From Sulfuricella sp035530375 (GTDB lineage: Bacteria > Pseudomonadota > Gammaproteobacteria > Burkholderiales > Sulfuricellaceae): a stretch of DNA of 64,000 nucleotides. The translations under genes and the position numbers were made by a program. Where the stretch lies: assembly GCA_035530375.1 (NCBI GenBank), contig DATKUY010000057.1, forward strand, positions 1 through 64,000. The letters run 5' to 3'. The notes beneath the pieces are model-generated. The model had not been told where the DNA came from. It searched no databases and was given only the letters and a program-made list of their open reading frames with translations. Positions within the stretch are counted from its first letter, which is position 1. Each line of letters starts with the position of its first letter. Below, one piece after another: positions 43,630-52,911 of the stretch.

Positions 43630-43764
43630 ATGAAACGCACTTATCAACCGTCCGTAATCAAACGTAAACGTACCCACGGGTTTCGTGCTCGGATGAAAAC
43701 GTCTGGGGGTCGTGCCGTGATTAGAGCTCGGCGCGCCAAAGGGCGGGCTAAACTCAGCGTTTAG
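43630..43764 (+). CDS. rpmH: 50S ribosomal protein L34
   Basis: This 44-residue, very basic ribosomal protein starts MKRTYQPSVIKRKRTHGF and contains ARMKTSGGRAVIRARRAKGR, matching L34 along its whole length. It is the first gene of the rpmH-rnpA-yidD-yidC-mnmE run, 61 bases after a DNA stretch with a perfect -35 box, and is divergent from dnaA. Confidence 0.97.
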   Translation: MKRTYQPSVIKRKRTHGFRARMKTSGGRAVIRARRAKGRAKLSV

Positions 43765-44139
43765 TTGTTGGCAGAAGTGCCGGCCATCCATGCTTTTCAG
43801 AAAAGCAAGCGGTTAAGAGAAACGGATGAGATATCATCCGTTTTTTCGTTTAAATGCCAAGCATATGGGCAATATCTACGAGTGCTGGTAAGGCCAAACA
43901 ACGTTGGCCATCCGCGTTTCACTGGAATAATCAGAAAAAAAACCGCTCCGCTCTCCGTGACCAGGAACTACATTAAACGCTGCCTGCGCGAAATGTTCAG
44001 GCGAAATCAAAACCTGTTCGGGGGGTTGGATGTTGTGGTGCTGACCCACAAAAGGTTTACCGGAAAGTCGTTCGATCTGGTTGAACAAGAATTCTTGCAG
44101 TTGGTCGGCGAACTTCAAAAAAAGTTGGCGAACACATAA
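43765..44139 (+). CDS. rnpA: Ribonuclease P protein component
   Basis: This basic RNase P protein (C5) helps the catalytic RNA mature tRNA 5' ends. The family core is present: FQKSKRLRETDEISSVF, FTGIIRKKTAPLSVTRN and the RNYIKRCLREMFRR stretch equivalent to the RNR motif. The frame is open directly from the rpmH stop. The first possible starts are TTG codons at 43765 and 43768, with GTG at 43777 giving 120 residues. No ATG or strong ribosome site is available, so the start is uncertain and translation is probably coupled to rpmH. Confidence 0.93.
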   Translation: MLAEVPAIHAFQKSKRLRETDEISSVFSFKCQAYGQYLRVLVRPNNVGHPRFTGIIRKKTAPLSVTRNYIKRCLREMFRRNQNLFGGLDVVVLTHKRFTGKSFDLVEQEFLQLVGELQKKLANT

Positions 44140-44349
44140 ATGTCACGCGTGCTTGTCGGATTGATTAGAATCTACCAATATTTGATTAGCCCTCTGCTTG
44201 GCCCGCGCTGCCGGTTTACTCCGACCTGTTCCGAATATTCCTGTCAGGCATTAACCAAGTTCGGTTTGCTAAAAGGGGGCTGGCTAGGCATCAAAAGGAT
44301 TTGCCGCTGTCACCCGGGAAACCCTGGCGGACCCGACCCGATACCATAA
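44140..44349 (+). CDS. yidD: Membrane protein insertion efficiency factor YidD
   Basis: This 69-residue YidD acts with the insertase YidC. The amphipathic N-terminus (VLVGLIRIYQYLISPLLG) is followed by CRFTPTCSEYSCQAL with the conserved cysteines and GIKRICRCHPGNPGG. Its ATG directly follows the rnpA stop. It lies 15 bp before yidC. Confidence 0.96.
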   Translation: MSRVLVGLIRIYQYLISPLLGPRCRFTPTCSEYSCQALTKFGLLKGGWLGIKRICRCHPGNPGGPDPIP

Positions 44350-44364
44350 TATTACTGAGGCAAG

Positions 44365-46008
44365 ATGGATACTAAACGGCTGATTTTGTTCATTGTACTT
44401 TCGTTTTCTATATTGTTGCTCTGGGATGCTTGGCAGAAAGAGCAACATCCCGCGCCAGCCGTATCTGTTGTTCAGGAAAAACGCGGGATCATGCAAACCC
44501 CCGCGCCCTTAACACAAGCTGCAGATACTTTGGCGAAGGAGGCAGGAGGAAAGCTAGAGTCGGGTGAAAAAATCAAGGTCTTGACCGATGTTCTTTACGC
44601 CGAGATTGACACCCTTGGCGGCGACATCCGCCGGGTCGAACTGCTTAAACACCGCGACACGCTAGATAAAACCAAGAGATTCGTACTGCTGGAGGACGAC
44701 CCCAAGCACCTTTATATTACGCAGACCGGCCTGATCGGGAGCGGCCTGCCTACGCACAAGACGCTCTTTACGGCGACAGCAAAGCAATTTGAACTTGCTG
44801 ATGGTGCGAACGACATACAAGTGAGGCTGAACTGGTCCAGCACGAACGGGATCAAGGTAGACAAGGTTTTTACCTTTCATAAAGGCAGTTATGCGGTCGA
44901 CGTCGGTTATGAGGTTAATAACGGGAGTGCGGTCAGACTGGAGCCGAGTGCGTATTTCCAAATAACGAGAAATGGCCAGGCTCCGTTGGGCGGGCCAAAG
45001 TTTGTCTCTACGTTTACCGGGCCGGCAATTTATACCGACAAAGAAAAATTTCAAAAAATCAAGTTCTCGGATATTGAAAAAGGGGCGGCGAGCTACCCTA
45101 AGCAAAGCGATGATGGCTGGGTTGCCATGCTCCAGCACTATTTTATCAGCGCCTGGCTGCCGGCTAACGGCCAGCCACGGGAAAATTACGTTAAAAAACT
45201 GGGCGATGACTTGTATGCTGCCGGTGTGATTTTACCTATGGGCAGAATTGATCCGGGCAGCAAAAAAGAAACCAAGGTTAGATTTTATGCGGGACCGGAA
45301 GAACAAGACCATTTGAGCAGGGTTGCCCCCGGATTGAACCTGGTTGTTGACTATGGCAGATTGACGGTGATTTCTGCACCGCTGTTCTGGGTTTTGGAGC
45401 TGATTCATAAGGCCGTGCAGAACTGGGGCGTGGCCATCATACTTCTGACAGTTTTAATCAAGTTGGCGTTTTATCCGCTGTCGGCAAAAAGTTACCGCTC
45501 TATGGCGCACATGCGAGAACTTGGGCCTAAGCTGCAAAAACTCAAGGAGCAATACGGCGATGACCGCCAGCGCCTCAACACGGCAATGATGGAACTGTAT
45601 AAGACCGAGAAAGTCAATCCGCTGGGCGGTTGCCTCCCGGTCATCGTTCAGATTCCGGTATTTATCGCGCTTTACTGGGCCTTGCTGAACAGCGTCGAAA
45701 TGCGCCAGGCGCCATTCATGCTGTGGATAAATGACCTGTCGGCCCCCGACCCCTACTATATCCTGCCGATCCTAATGGGCATCACCATGTTCGTTCAGGC
45801 TAAGCTCAATCCTGCGCCACCCGATCCGATTCAGGCCAAGGTTATGATGGTCATGCCGCTGGCGATGAGTATTTTCTTTTTCTTCTTCCCGTCTGGCTTG
45901 GTTCTGTACTGGGTGGTAAGCAACGTCTTGTCCATTTCCCAGCAATGGTATGTCACACGTTGCGTTGGAAGGGAAAGAGCGGCGGCCAAGGGGCATGCCA
46001 AACACTGA
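44365..46008 (+). CDS. yidC: Membrane protein insertase YidC
   Basis: This 547-residue inner-membrane insertase and foldase has an N-terminal membrane anchor (LILFIVLSFSILLLWDAW), a large periplasmic beta-sandwich domain (about 55-345) and five C-terminal helices. The hydrophilic-groove Arg is in LTVLIKLAFYPLSAKSYRSM, followed by the cytoplasmic loop (KLQKLKEQYGDDRQRLN) and GGCLPVIVQIPVFIALYW. It overlaps mnmE by 14 bp. Confidence 0.97.
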   Translation: MDTKRLILFIVLSFSILLLWDAWQKEQHPAPAVSVVQEKRGIMQTPAPLTQAADTLAKEAGGKLESGEKIKVLTDVLYAEIDTLGGDIRRVELLKHRDTLDKTKRFVLLEDDPKHLYITQTGLIGSGLPTHKTLFTATAKQFELADGANDIQVRLNWSSTNGIKVDKVFTFHKGSYAVDVGYEVNNGSAVRLEPSAYFQITRNGQAPLGGPKFVSTFTGPAIYTDKEKFQKIKFSDIEKGAASYPKQSDDGWVAMLQHYFISAWLPANGQPRENYVKKLGDDLYAAGVILPMGRIDPGSKKETKVRFYAGPEEQDHLSRVAPGLNLVVDYGRLTVISAPLFWVLELIHKAVQNWGVAIILLTVLIKLAFYPLSAKSYRSMAHMRELGPKLQKLKEQYGDDRQRLNTAMMELYKTEKVNPLGGCLPVIVQIPVFIALYWALLNSVEMRQAPFMLWINDLSAPDPYYILPILMGITMFVQAKLNPAPPDPIQAKVMMVMPLAMSIFFFFFPSGLVLYWVVSNVLSISQQWYVTRCVGRERAAAKGHAKH

Positions 46009-47338
46009 CGTCATCGCCGCCATCGCAACCGCCCCTGGGCGCGGCGGCATCGGGGTGGTGCGTGTTTCCGGTAATGGGTTGGCGGATTTTGCCCTTGTGG
46101 TATTGGGCAAAACCCCGAATCCACGCGTCGCTACCCTGTGCAATTTTCTTGCGGCGGACGGTAACACCATAGATCAGGGCGTCGCCCTGTTTTTCCCCGC
46201 CCCTCATTCCTATACGGGTGAAGATGTTCTCGAGTTGCAGGGCCACGGCGGCGATGCCGTGCTGCGCCTTGTGCTCGACCGCTGCCTTGAACTGGGTGCG
46301 CGGCCTGCGGAACCAGGAGAATTCACTAAACGCGCGTTCCTTAATAACAAAATGGATCTGGCTCAGGCGGAAAGTGTTGCCGACCTGATCGACGCTTCAA
46401 CAACGGAAGCGGCAAAATCCGCGATGCGTTCCTTACGGGGCGAATTTTCTGGTGCTGTCCACCGTCTGGTAGATAGCATGATTAATTTGCGCATGCTGGT
46501 TGAGGCGACGCTGGACTTTCCGGAGGAGAATGTTGACTTTCTTGCCGAGTCTGATGCTTTTGGCCAGCTTGCCGCGATAAGGGCGCAGCTCGACAGCGTC
46601 TTCCGCCAGGCCCGGCAGGGTAGTCTGCTCCGCGAAGGCTTGCATATCGCCTTGATCGGCCAACCGAATGTGGGAAAATCCAGCCTGCTTAATCTACTTG
46701 CGGGTGAGGAGGTCGCAATCGTCACCCCCGTGGCGGGCACCACCCGCGACGCAATTCGTCAGCATATCGAAGTCGAGGGTGTGCCGCTGCATTTTATTGA
46801 TACAGCCGGATTGCGCGACACCGAGGACGAGGTAGAAAAAATCGGCATCGCCCGTGCCTGGAGTGCCATCCGTCAAGCAAATGCCGCGCTGCTTCTGGTT
46901 GATGCGGCACAAGGCGTGGCCTCTGCCGACCTGGAAATCATCGCCGCATTGCCATCTGGGCTGCCCTTGCTGCGAGTTTTCAACAAGATCGATCTGCTTG
47001 GGCAGGCGCCGAGGGTTGTCTGCGCCGAAGGAACGACAGACATCTACCTTTCTGCCAAAAACGGGGCCGGGATTGATCTGCTCCACCAGCAATTGTTGCG
47101 CATTATAGGCTGGCAGGGTAGTGGCGAGGGTGTTTTCATGGCGCGGGCGCGGCACTTGAGCGCGCTGCATGAAGCGGAGAGCCGCCTTGCCTTGGCGTCG
47201 GCGTGTAACGGCGCTCGGATCGAGCTGTTCGCGGAAGAGTTGCGGCTGGCCCAAAACGCACTTTCCAGCATAACCGGCGAATTTACTGCAGACGACTTGC
47301 TTGGCGAGATATTTTCCCGGTTTTGTATCGGAAAATAG
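45995..47338 (+). CDS. mnmE: tRNA modification GTPase MnmE
   Basis: This 447-residue MnmE works with MnmG to form the 5-aminomethyl-type modification at U34 of tRNAs. The N-terminal folate-binding domain begins DVIAAIATAPGRGGIGVVRV. The G domain has G1 GQPNVGKSSLL, VAGTTRDAI, DTAGLRDTED and NKIDL. The C-terminal tetrapeptide CIGK is conserved. The ATG at 45995 with AAGGGG just upstream and 14 bp of overlap with yidC is preferred over a start 45 bp earlier. A parS site follows its stop. Confidence 0.97.
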   Translation: MPNTDVIAAIATAPGRGGIGVVRVSGNGLADFALVVLGKTPNPRVATLCNFLAADGNTIDQGVALFFPAPHSYTGEDVLELQGHGGDAVLRLVLDRCLELGARPAEPGEFTKRAFLNNKMDLAQAESVADLIDASTTEAAKSAMRSLRGEFSGAVHRLVDSMINLRMLVEATLDFPEENVDFLAESDAFGQLAAIRAQLDSVFRQARQGSLLREGLHIALIGQPNVGKSSLLNLLAGEEVAIVTPVAGTTRDAIRQHIEVEGVPLHFIDTAGLRDTEDEVEKIGIARAWSAIRQANAALLLVDAAQGVASADLEIIAALPSGLPLLRVFNKIDLLGQAPRVVCAEGTTDIYLSAKNGAGIDLLHQQLLRIIGWQGSGEGVFMARARHLSALHEAESRLALASACNGARIELFAEELRLAQNALSSITGEFTADDLLGEIFSRFCIGK

Positions 47339-47354
47339 GGTTTCACGTGAAACA
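47339..47354. promoter_or_regulatory. parS site between mnmE and mnmG
   Basis: GGTTTCACGTGAAACA contains the perfect 14-bp palindrome GTTTCACGTGAAAC and matches 15 of 16 positions of the parS consensus. It begins directly after the mnmE stop, about 3.8 kb from the probable origin and 3.4 kb from parB. Confidence 0.93.
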
Positions 47355-47407
47355 ATAGAAATTCTGGGGTATGATTCGACCTCTTTGATTCCGTAACCGG
47401 CAAATTC

Positions 47408-49312
47408 ATGTTTTATCCTACCCAGTTCGATGTGATAGTCATTGGCGGCGGCCATGCCGGCGCCGAGGCCGCACTGGCCGGCGCCCGGATGGGCATGAAA
47501 ACGCTGTTGCTGACGCATAACATCGAAACGCTAGGCCAGATGTCCTGTAACCCATCCATCGGCGGGATAGGCAAGGGCCACCTGGTAAAAGAAGTGGATG
47601 CCTTGGGCGGGGCCATGGCTGCCGCGACGGATGAGGCGGGCATCCAATTTCGCATATTGAATTCAAGCAAGGGCCCGGCGGTGCGCGCGACCCGCGCACA
47701 GGTGGATCGGGTTCTTTACCGGCAGGCAACGCGGCTCCGACTGGAGAATCAGCCAAATTTATGGCTGTTCCAGCAGGCGGTAGATGATTTGCTACTTGAG
47801 CAGGACCGGGTTGTTGGTGTCGTCACCCAACTCGGTTTGCGCTTCCGGGCGCAAGCGGTAGTGCTTACGGCGGGGACTTTCCTGGCTGGCCTGGTTCATG
47901 TCGGGTTGTCGAACTATAAGGCGGGCAGGGCTGGGGACCCGTCTTCAATCACCTTGGCGCACCGTCTGCGCGAGCTGGCTTTGCCGGTGAAGCGCTTCAA
48001 GACCGGCACTCCGCCTCGCATCGATGGGCGGTCCCTGGATTATTCGGTGATGGCGGAGCAACCGGGCGACAACCCGGCGCCGGCATTTTCTTTTCTCGGC
48101 GACCCGGCCCAACATCCGCGCCAACTGCCGTGCTGGATTACGCACACCAATCAGCGTACTCATGAGATTATCCGCGGCGGGCTGGACCGTTCCCCCCTCT
48201 ACACCGGCGTGATTGAAGGAGTCGGCCCGCGCTACTGCCCATCTATAGAAGACAAAATCACGCGTTTTTCCGGCAAGGATTCGCACCAGATTTTTGTCGA
48301 ACCGGAGGGGCTGGGCACCCACGAGATCTACCCGAACGGTATTTCAACCAGCCTGCCATTCGATGTGCAGGTGGACTTGGTACGCTCGATCCGGGGCTTT
48401 GAAAACGCGCACATTACTCGACCCGGCTATGCTATCGAGTACGATTATTTTGATCCGGTAGGGCTGAAAAACTCACTGGAAACCAAAGTGATCCGAGGCC
48501 TTTTTTTCGCGGGACAGATCAATGGCACTACCGGCTATGAGGAGGCCGCGGCACAAGGCATTTTGGCCGGCATCAACGCCGGCCGGTCGGTGCAGGGAAA
48601 AGAGACGTGGTATCCGACGCGGGATCAGGCATACATCGGGGTAATGGTAGACGACCTGATCACGCGCGGCGTAGTCGAGCCTTACCGTATGTTTACCAGC
48701 CGCGCCGAATACCGCCTGCTGTTGCGGGAAGACAATGCAGACTTAAGGCTAACCGAGGAAGGGCGGCGCTTGGGCGTGATCGACGATGCGCGCTGGCAGC
48801 ACTTCGAGACAAAACGCGAAGCGATTGCAATTGAGCAGGAGCGCCTGAAAAGCACTTGGGTAAATCCCAAGCTGCTGCCCCAGGAAGATGCGGAAAGAGT
48901 GCTGGGCAAAAGCATCGAGCGAGAGTATTCCTTGCTCGACCTGTTGCGTCGCCCTGACGTTGATTACCGAAACCTGATGACGTTGCCGTATGCCGGGCCG
49001 GGGGTATCTGACCCCAAGGTGTCGGAGCAAGTAGAGATTCAGGCCAAGTATCAAGGGTATATTTCGCGCCAGCTTGAGGAAATTGCCCGCCATCTGCACT
49101 ATGAAACCATGGCGCTGCCGCCGGATATGGATTACCGCGAAGTGCACGGACTGTCTATCGAGGGGCAGCACAAGCTGAACCAGCACAAGCCGGAAACGCT
49201 CGGCCAGGCAGCGCGCATCTCCGGGGTCACTCCCGCCGCGATTTCGGTGTTGCTGGTGCATTTGAAACGCGGGGCACAGGATATCAAGACCGCTTTTAAG
49301 AGGCACGCATGA
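47408..49312 (+). CDS. mnmG: tRNA uridine modification FAD enzyme MnmG
   Basis: This 634-residue FAD- and NADH-dependent partner of MnmE has a dinucleotide-binding motif at the start (DVIVIGGGHAGAEAALAGAR), CNPSIGGIGKGHLVKEVDAL, the conserved PRYCPSIEDK and FFAGQINGTTGYEEAAAQG. The C-terminal helical domain that binds MnmE and tRNA is complete. It overlaps rsmG by 4 bp. Confidence 0.97.
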   Translation: MFYPTQFDVIVIGGGHAGAEAALAGARMGMKTLLLTHNIETLGQMSCNPSIGGIGKGHLVKEVDALGGAMAAATDEAGIQFRILNSSKGPAVRATRAQVDRVLYRQATRLRLENQPNLWLFQQAVDDLLLEQDRVVGVVTQLGLRFRAQAVVLTAGTFLAGLVHVGLSNYKAGRAGDPSSITLAHRLRELALPVKRFKTGTPPRIDGRSLDYSVMAEQPGDNPAPAFSFLGDPAQHPRQLPCWITHTNQRTHEIIRGGLDRSPLYTGVIEGVGPRYCPSIEDKITRFSGKDSHQIFVEPEGLGTHEIYPNGISTSLPFDVQVDLVRSIRGFENAHITRPGYAIEYDYFDPVGLKNSLETKVIRGLFFAGQINGTTGYEEAAAQGILAGINAGRSVQGKETWYPTRDQAYIGVMVDDLITRGVVEPYRMFTSRAEYRLLLREDNADLRLTEEGRRLGVIDDARWQHFETKREAIAIEQERLKSTWVNPKLLPQEDAERVLGKSIEREYSLLDLLRRPDVDYRNLMTLPYAGPGVSDPKVSEQVEIQAKYQGYISRQLEEIARHLHYETMALPPDMDYREVHGLSIEGQHKLNQHKPETLGQAARISGVTPAAISVLLVHLKRGAQDIKTAFKRHA

Positions 49313-49953
49313 ATCTGGAAGAACAACTGGTTTCCGGGTTGGCACAGTTGGGCCTCCCGCTGGATGCGGTGGTACAGCGGCGCCTGCTCGGCTATGTCGC
49401 CCTGCTGCAAAAATGGAACAGGGTCTACAATCTGACCGCGGTGCGCGACCCGCAAAAAATGCTGGTACAGCATCTGCTCGACAGTCTGGCGGTGTTGCCC
49501 CAGATACACGGGCGTCGAATCATCGATGTTGGAACCGGGGCTGGCCTGCCAGGAATCCCGTTGGCGCTGGCGGACCCGGCTTTGGCCGTCACCCTGCTGG
49601 ACAGCAACCACAAGAAAACCACATTTCTTCGGCAGGCGTGTCTGGAGCTGGGTTTGACCAACGCCACCGTGGTTTGTGAACGGGTAGAAGCGTGGCGGCC
49701 GGAGGAAAAATATGATGTGGTGATCTCCCGCGCCTTCTCCGACTTGGCGGAATTCGCGGATTTGACGCTGCACTTGTGCAGCAACGATGGGGTAATGCTG
49801 GCAATGAAGGGCGTTTATCCTTATGAGGAGTTAACCCGGTTGCCGGCACGCGTTGCACTGCAATGCGTGGAGCCGCTCATGGTGCCGGGCCTGGATGCTG
49901 AGCGGCATCTGATACTGCTGCGGCCGGTTGAAACCGAAGCAACAACAGCATAG
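49309..49953 (+). CDS. rsmG: 16S rRNA (guanine-527-N7)-methyltransferase
   Basis: This 214-residue SAM methyltransferase makes m7G527 in 16S rRNA. Motif I is IIDVGTGAGLPGIPLAL, preceded by the family stretch QKWNRVYNLTAVRDP and followed by VISRAFSDLAEF. It overlaps mnmG by 4 bp and is 9 bp before parA, the normal mnmG-rsmG-parA-parB order. Confidence 0.96.
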   Translation: MNLEEQLVSGLAQLGLPLDAVVQRRLLGYVALLQKWNRVYNLTAVRDPQKMLVQHLLDSLAVLPQIHGRRIIDVGTGAGLPGIPLALADPALAVTLLDSNHKKTTFLRQACLELGLTNATVVCERVEAWRPEEKYDVVISRAFSDLAEFADLTLHLCSNDGVMLAMKGVYPYEELTRLPARVALQCVEPLMVPGLDAERHLILLRPVETEATTA

Positions 49954-49962
49954 GGCGGGGCG

Positions 49963-50721
49963 ATGGCAAAAATTCTTGCAATAACGAACCAAAAGGGCGG
50001 AGTGGGGAAAACCACGACCAGCGTCAACCTTGCTGCCAGCCTGGCAGCGACCAAGCGGCGCGTGTTGCTGATTGATCTTGACCCGCAGGGCAATGCGACC
50101 ATGGGGTGCGGTGTCGACAAGATGGTCTTGGCGCAAACGGTTTACCATGCGTTGCTGGAAGAGAAAAGCCTTGCGGAGGTGCGTGTCGTCGACACCTGCG
50201 GAAAATTCGATCTTATTCCTGCCAATCGCGAGCTGGCCGGCGCGGAGGTGGAGCTGGTGCAGGAGCTGGCGCGCGAGTGGCGCCTGAAAAAAGCCTTGAG
50301 CGAAGTGGAGAATGAATACGATTACATTTTGATCGACTGTCCGCCAGCCTTGAATCTTCTTACCGTCAACGCGCTGTGTGCCGCCCATGCGGTGATGATT
50401 CCGATGCAGTGCGAGTACTATGCGCTTGAGGGCCTGAGCGATCTGGTGCAAACCATCAAGAAGGTTCGTGCAGCGCTAAATCCCGAACTGGAAATCGAGG
50501 GCTTGTTGCGAACCATGTTCGACCCGCGCAACACGCTGGCTCAACAAGTATCCGAACAGCTACAGCGCCATTTTGGCGACAAGGTTTACCGCACCGTAAT
50601 CCCGCGCAATATTCGGCTGGCAGAAGCGCCAAGCTACGGGGTGCCGGTGTTATTGCATGACAAAGGGTCGAGGGGCGCATTAGCATATTTGGCGCTGGCA
50701 GGCGAAATGGTGAGAAAGTGA
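49963..50721 (+). CDS. parA: Chromosome partitioning ATPase ParA/Soj
   Basis: This 252-residue ParA drives origin segregation with ParB and parS. The deviant Walker A reads TNQKGGVGKTTTSVNLAASL, with the signature Lys; Walker A' is LLIDLDPQGNAT and Walker B is DYILIDCPPALN. It is short and lacks an N-terminal helix-turn-helix, as chromosomal ParAs do. It is 7 bp before parB. Confidence 0.97.
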   Translation: MAKILAITNQKGGVGKTTTSVNLAASLAATKRRVLLIDLDPQGNATMGCGVDKMVLAQTVYHALLEEKSLAEVRVVDTCGKFDLIPANRELAGAEVELVQELAREWRLKKALSEVENEYDYILIDCPPALNLLTVNALCAAHAVMIPMQCEYYALEGLSDLVQTIKKVRAALNPELEIEGLLRTMFDPRNTLAQQVSEQLQRHFGDKVYRTVIPRNIRLAEAPSYGVPVLLHDKGSRGALAYLALAGEMVRK

Positions 50722-50728
50722 GAGAAGA

Positions 50729-51583
50729 ATGGTGAAATTAAAAGGGTTGGGGCGAGGGCTTGATGCCCTGCTGGCAGGTAGCGGCGAAGAAAATCACAAG
50801 AAAGATGCACCGCAAAATTTGAGTTTGGACCGGATGCAGCCCGGTAAATATCAGCCGCGCACGCATATGGATCAGGAGTCGCTGGCGGAACTGGCGGCGT
50901 CCATCAAATCCCAGGGGATCATGCAGCCCATTCTGGTGAGGGCGCTGGCGGACGGTGGCTACGAAATTATCGCGGGCGAGCGCCGTTGGCGCGCGGCCCG
51001 CTTGGCAGGGCTGACAGAGGTGCCAGTGCTGGTGCGCGAGGTGCCGGACGAGGCGGCATTGGCAATGTCTCTGATTGAGAATATCCAGCGTGAAAACCTC
51101 AACCCGCTTGAGGAGGCAACCGGTATTCAGCGGCTGATAGATGAATTCAGCATGACTCACCAGCTTGCGGCGGACGCCGTGGGACGGTCGCGCAGCGCCG
51201 TTAGCAACCTGTTGCGCCTGCTCAATCTGGCGGCCCCGGTGCAGGAAATGCTGATGCACAGCAAGCTCGACATGGGCCATGCTCGCGCTTTGCTAAGCCT
51301 GTCCAATGCAGCGCAGATTTCCGTTGCCAATGAAATTTCCGGCAAAGGGCTGTCCGTGCGGGAAGCGGAGAAGCTGGTACGACGCCAGCAGCAGCCAGCG
51401 CCGAAGCCCGAAGCGCAGCCAGACCGGGATATTCTGAGGCTGCAGGAAAGTTTGGCGGAAAAGCTGGGCGCCACCGTGGCGCTGAAAGCGCAGAAGAACG
51501 GTCGGGGCAAGTTGGTTATCGGCTATGACAGCCTGGAGCAGCTGGACAGTATCATAGGCAGGCTGGGAGCTGCAGAAGGTTGA
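50729..51583 (+). CDS. parB: Chromosome partitioning protein ParB/Spo0J
   Basis: This 284-residue ParB binds parS and spreads along DNA as a CTP-dependent clamp. The N-terminal CTPase domain has the GERRWRAARLAGL motif and ENIQRENLNPLEEA. The central helix-turn-helix is in QLAADAVGRSRSAVSNLLRL, and a C-terminal dimerisation region follows. Its targets are probably the palindromes at 40581 and 47339. Confidence 0.97.
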   Translation: MVKLKGLGRGLDALLAGSGEENHKKDAPQNLSLDRMQPGKYQPRTHMDQESLAELAASIKSQGIMQPILVRALADGGYEIIAGERRWRAARLAGLTEVPVLVREVPDEAALAMSLIENIQRENLNPLEEATGIQRLIDEFSMTHQLAADAVGRSRSAVSNLLRLLNLAAPVQEMLMHSKLDMGHARALLSLSNAAQISVANEISGKGLSVREAEKLVRRQQQPAPKPEAQPDRDILRLQESLAEKLGATVALKAQKNGRGKLVIGYDSLEQLDSIIGRLGAAEG

Positions 51584-51670
51584 CCCACCCCGCATCAATT
51601 TAAGCTGACAATTCCATTAGCCAGACTAATTGATTTGGCTCAACCAAAACGGCTGAACCCTACGCAGAAA

Positions 51671-51699
51671 TTGACGTATAGGCAAGAGTGAACTAAAAT
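51671..51699 (+). promoter_or_regulatory. Candidate promoter of the atp operon
   Basis: TTGACG (51671-51676) and TAAAAT (51694-51699) are spaced by 17 bases, upstream of atpI in the 138-bp parB-atpI gap. Confidence 0.6.
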
Positions 51700-51721
51700 C
51701 GCGGCTCATTTTGACAACGAC

Positions 51722-52096
51722 ATGCAGATGGACGCGGCTCACCGTGTGGTGGGTACGCAGGCAATCATTGCGATCTTCAGTGCGGCGTTGTTGTATTATC
51801 TGCTGGGAAAAGACGCCGCAAAAGCGGCTTTTTTTGGTGGCGTAGTGGCAACAGCCAATGGCCTGATCTTTCTAAGAAAAATCAGGCAGGCCGAGAAGGC
51901 TGCTATAACGGCCCCAATTAGCGCGATGTCGCTGGTTTATTCCGGCATAGTCACAAGATTCATTCTGGTTTTGATGTTATTTGGTCTGGGATTCGGCGCT
52001 CTGCATTTGCAGCCCGTGCCGGCCCTGTTCGTTTTTGCGCTGGCGCAACTGGCCTACGGATGGGGCCTTAGAAAGAGTTATAAGGACATACTGTGA
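51722..52096 (+). CDS. atpI: ATP synthase accessory protein I
   Basis: This 124-residue membrane protein has four hydrophobic segments (about 14-30, 36-50, 72-92 and 95-112). It is the small, poorly conserved AtpI protein that assists c-ring assembly. Identification rests mainly on position at the head of the atp operon and on the typical AFFGGVVATANGLIFLRK stretch. Its stop overlaps the atpB GTG. Confidence 0.88.
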   Translation: MQMDAAHRVVGTQAIIAIFSAALLYYLLGKDAAKAAFFGGVVATANGLIFLRKIRQAEKAAITAPISAMSLVYSGIVTRFILVLMLFGLGFGALHLQPVPALFVFALAQLAYGWGLRKSYKDIL

Positions 52097-52881
52097 GCGA
52101 AGCACATATGGCAATGGTGCCATCCGACAACCCGGTGATGTACATCCAGCATCATCTCGCCTACTGGAAAGTGGGCGAGGGCTTCTGGACGTGGCATCTG
52201 GATACGCTCCTGTTCGGCGCTTTGACCGCGCTAGTCCTCATGATTGTTGGCAGGATGGTGGCTAAAAATCTCAGTGCCGAGGCACCCACCGGCCTGCAGA
52301 GCTTTCTCGAGCTGATGGTCGAGTTCGTCGACAAGCAAGTGAAGGAAAGCTTTCGTGGTCACAGCCCGCTGATTGCGCCGCTGGCGCTAACGATATTCAT
52401 GTGGGTGTTCCTGATGAACGCCATGGATTTGTTGCCGGTCGATCTGCTGGCCTTCATCGGTAACCTGGCGGGGCTGGAACTGCATGCCAAAATGGTGCCT
52501 ACGACCGACCTGAATACCACCTTCGCCATGGCAATATCGGTATTTGTCCTGATCGTCTATTTCAGCATCAAGGTTAAGGGCGTACTAGGCTTCGGCAAGG
52601 AATTCCTTTATTTACCCTTCGGCAAATACCTGATGCCGGTCAATATCATCATGAAATTGGTCGAGGAACTGGCCAAGCCGGTGTCGTTGGGCATGCGGCT
52701 GTTCGGCAACATGTATGCCGGCGAGCTGATATTCCTGCTGATTGCGTTATTGCCTTTCTGGGTGCAGCCGCTACTGTCGGCGCCATGGGCGATCTTCCAC
52801 ATACTGATTATTACGCTGCAGGCCTTTATCTTCATGATTCTGACGATAGTTTATCTGTCGCTGGCGCACGAAGAACACTAA
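52093..52881 (+). CDS. atpB: ATP synthase F0 subunit a
   Basis: This 262-residue membrane subunit forms the proton half-channels. The essential Arg lies in LAKPVSLGMRLFGNMYAGEL, followed by the final helices (ITLQAFIFMILTIVYLSLA). Start: GTG overlapping the atpI stop by 4 bases; an ATG 15 bp later is possible. It is followed by atpE after 30 bp. Confidence 0.96.
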   Translation: MSEAHMAMVPSDNPVMYIQHHLAYWKVGEGFWTWHLDTLLFGALTALVLMIVGRMVAKNLSAEAPTGLQSFLELMVEFVDKQVKESFRGHSPLIAPLALTIFMWVFLMNAMDLLPVDLLAFIGNLAGLELHAKMVPTTDLNTTFAMAISVFVLIVYFSIKVKGVLGFGKEFLYLPFGKYLMPVNIIMKLVEELAKPVSLGMRLFGNMYAGELIFLLIALLPFWVQPLLSAPWAIFHILIITLQAFIFMILTIVYLSLAHEEH

Positions 52882-52911
52882 GTTTCAATTACTTTTTAAA
52901 TAGGAGCAATC

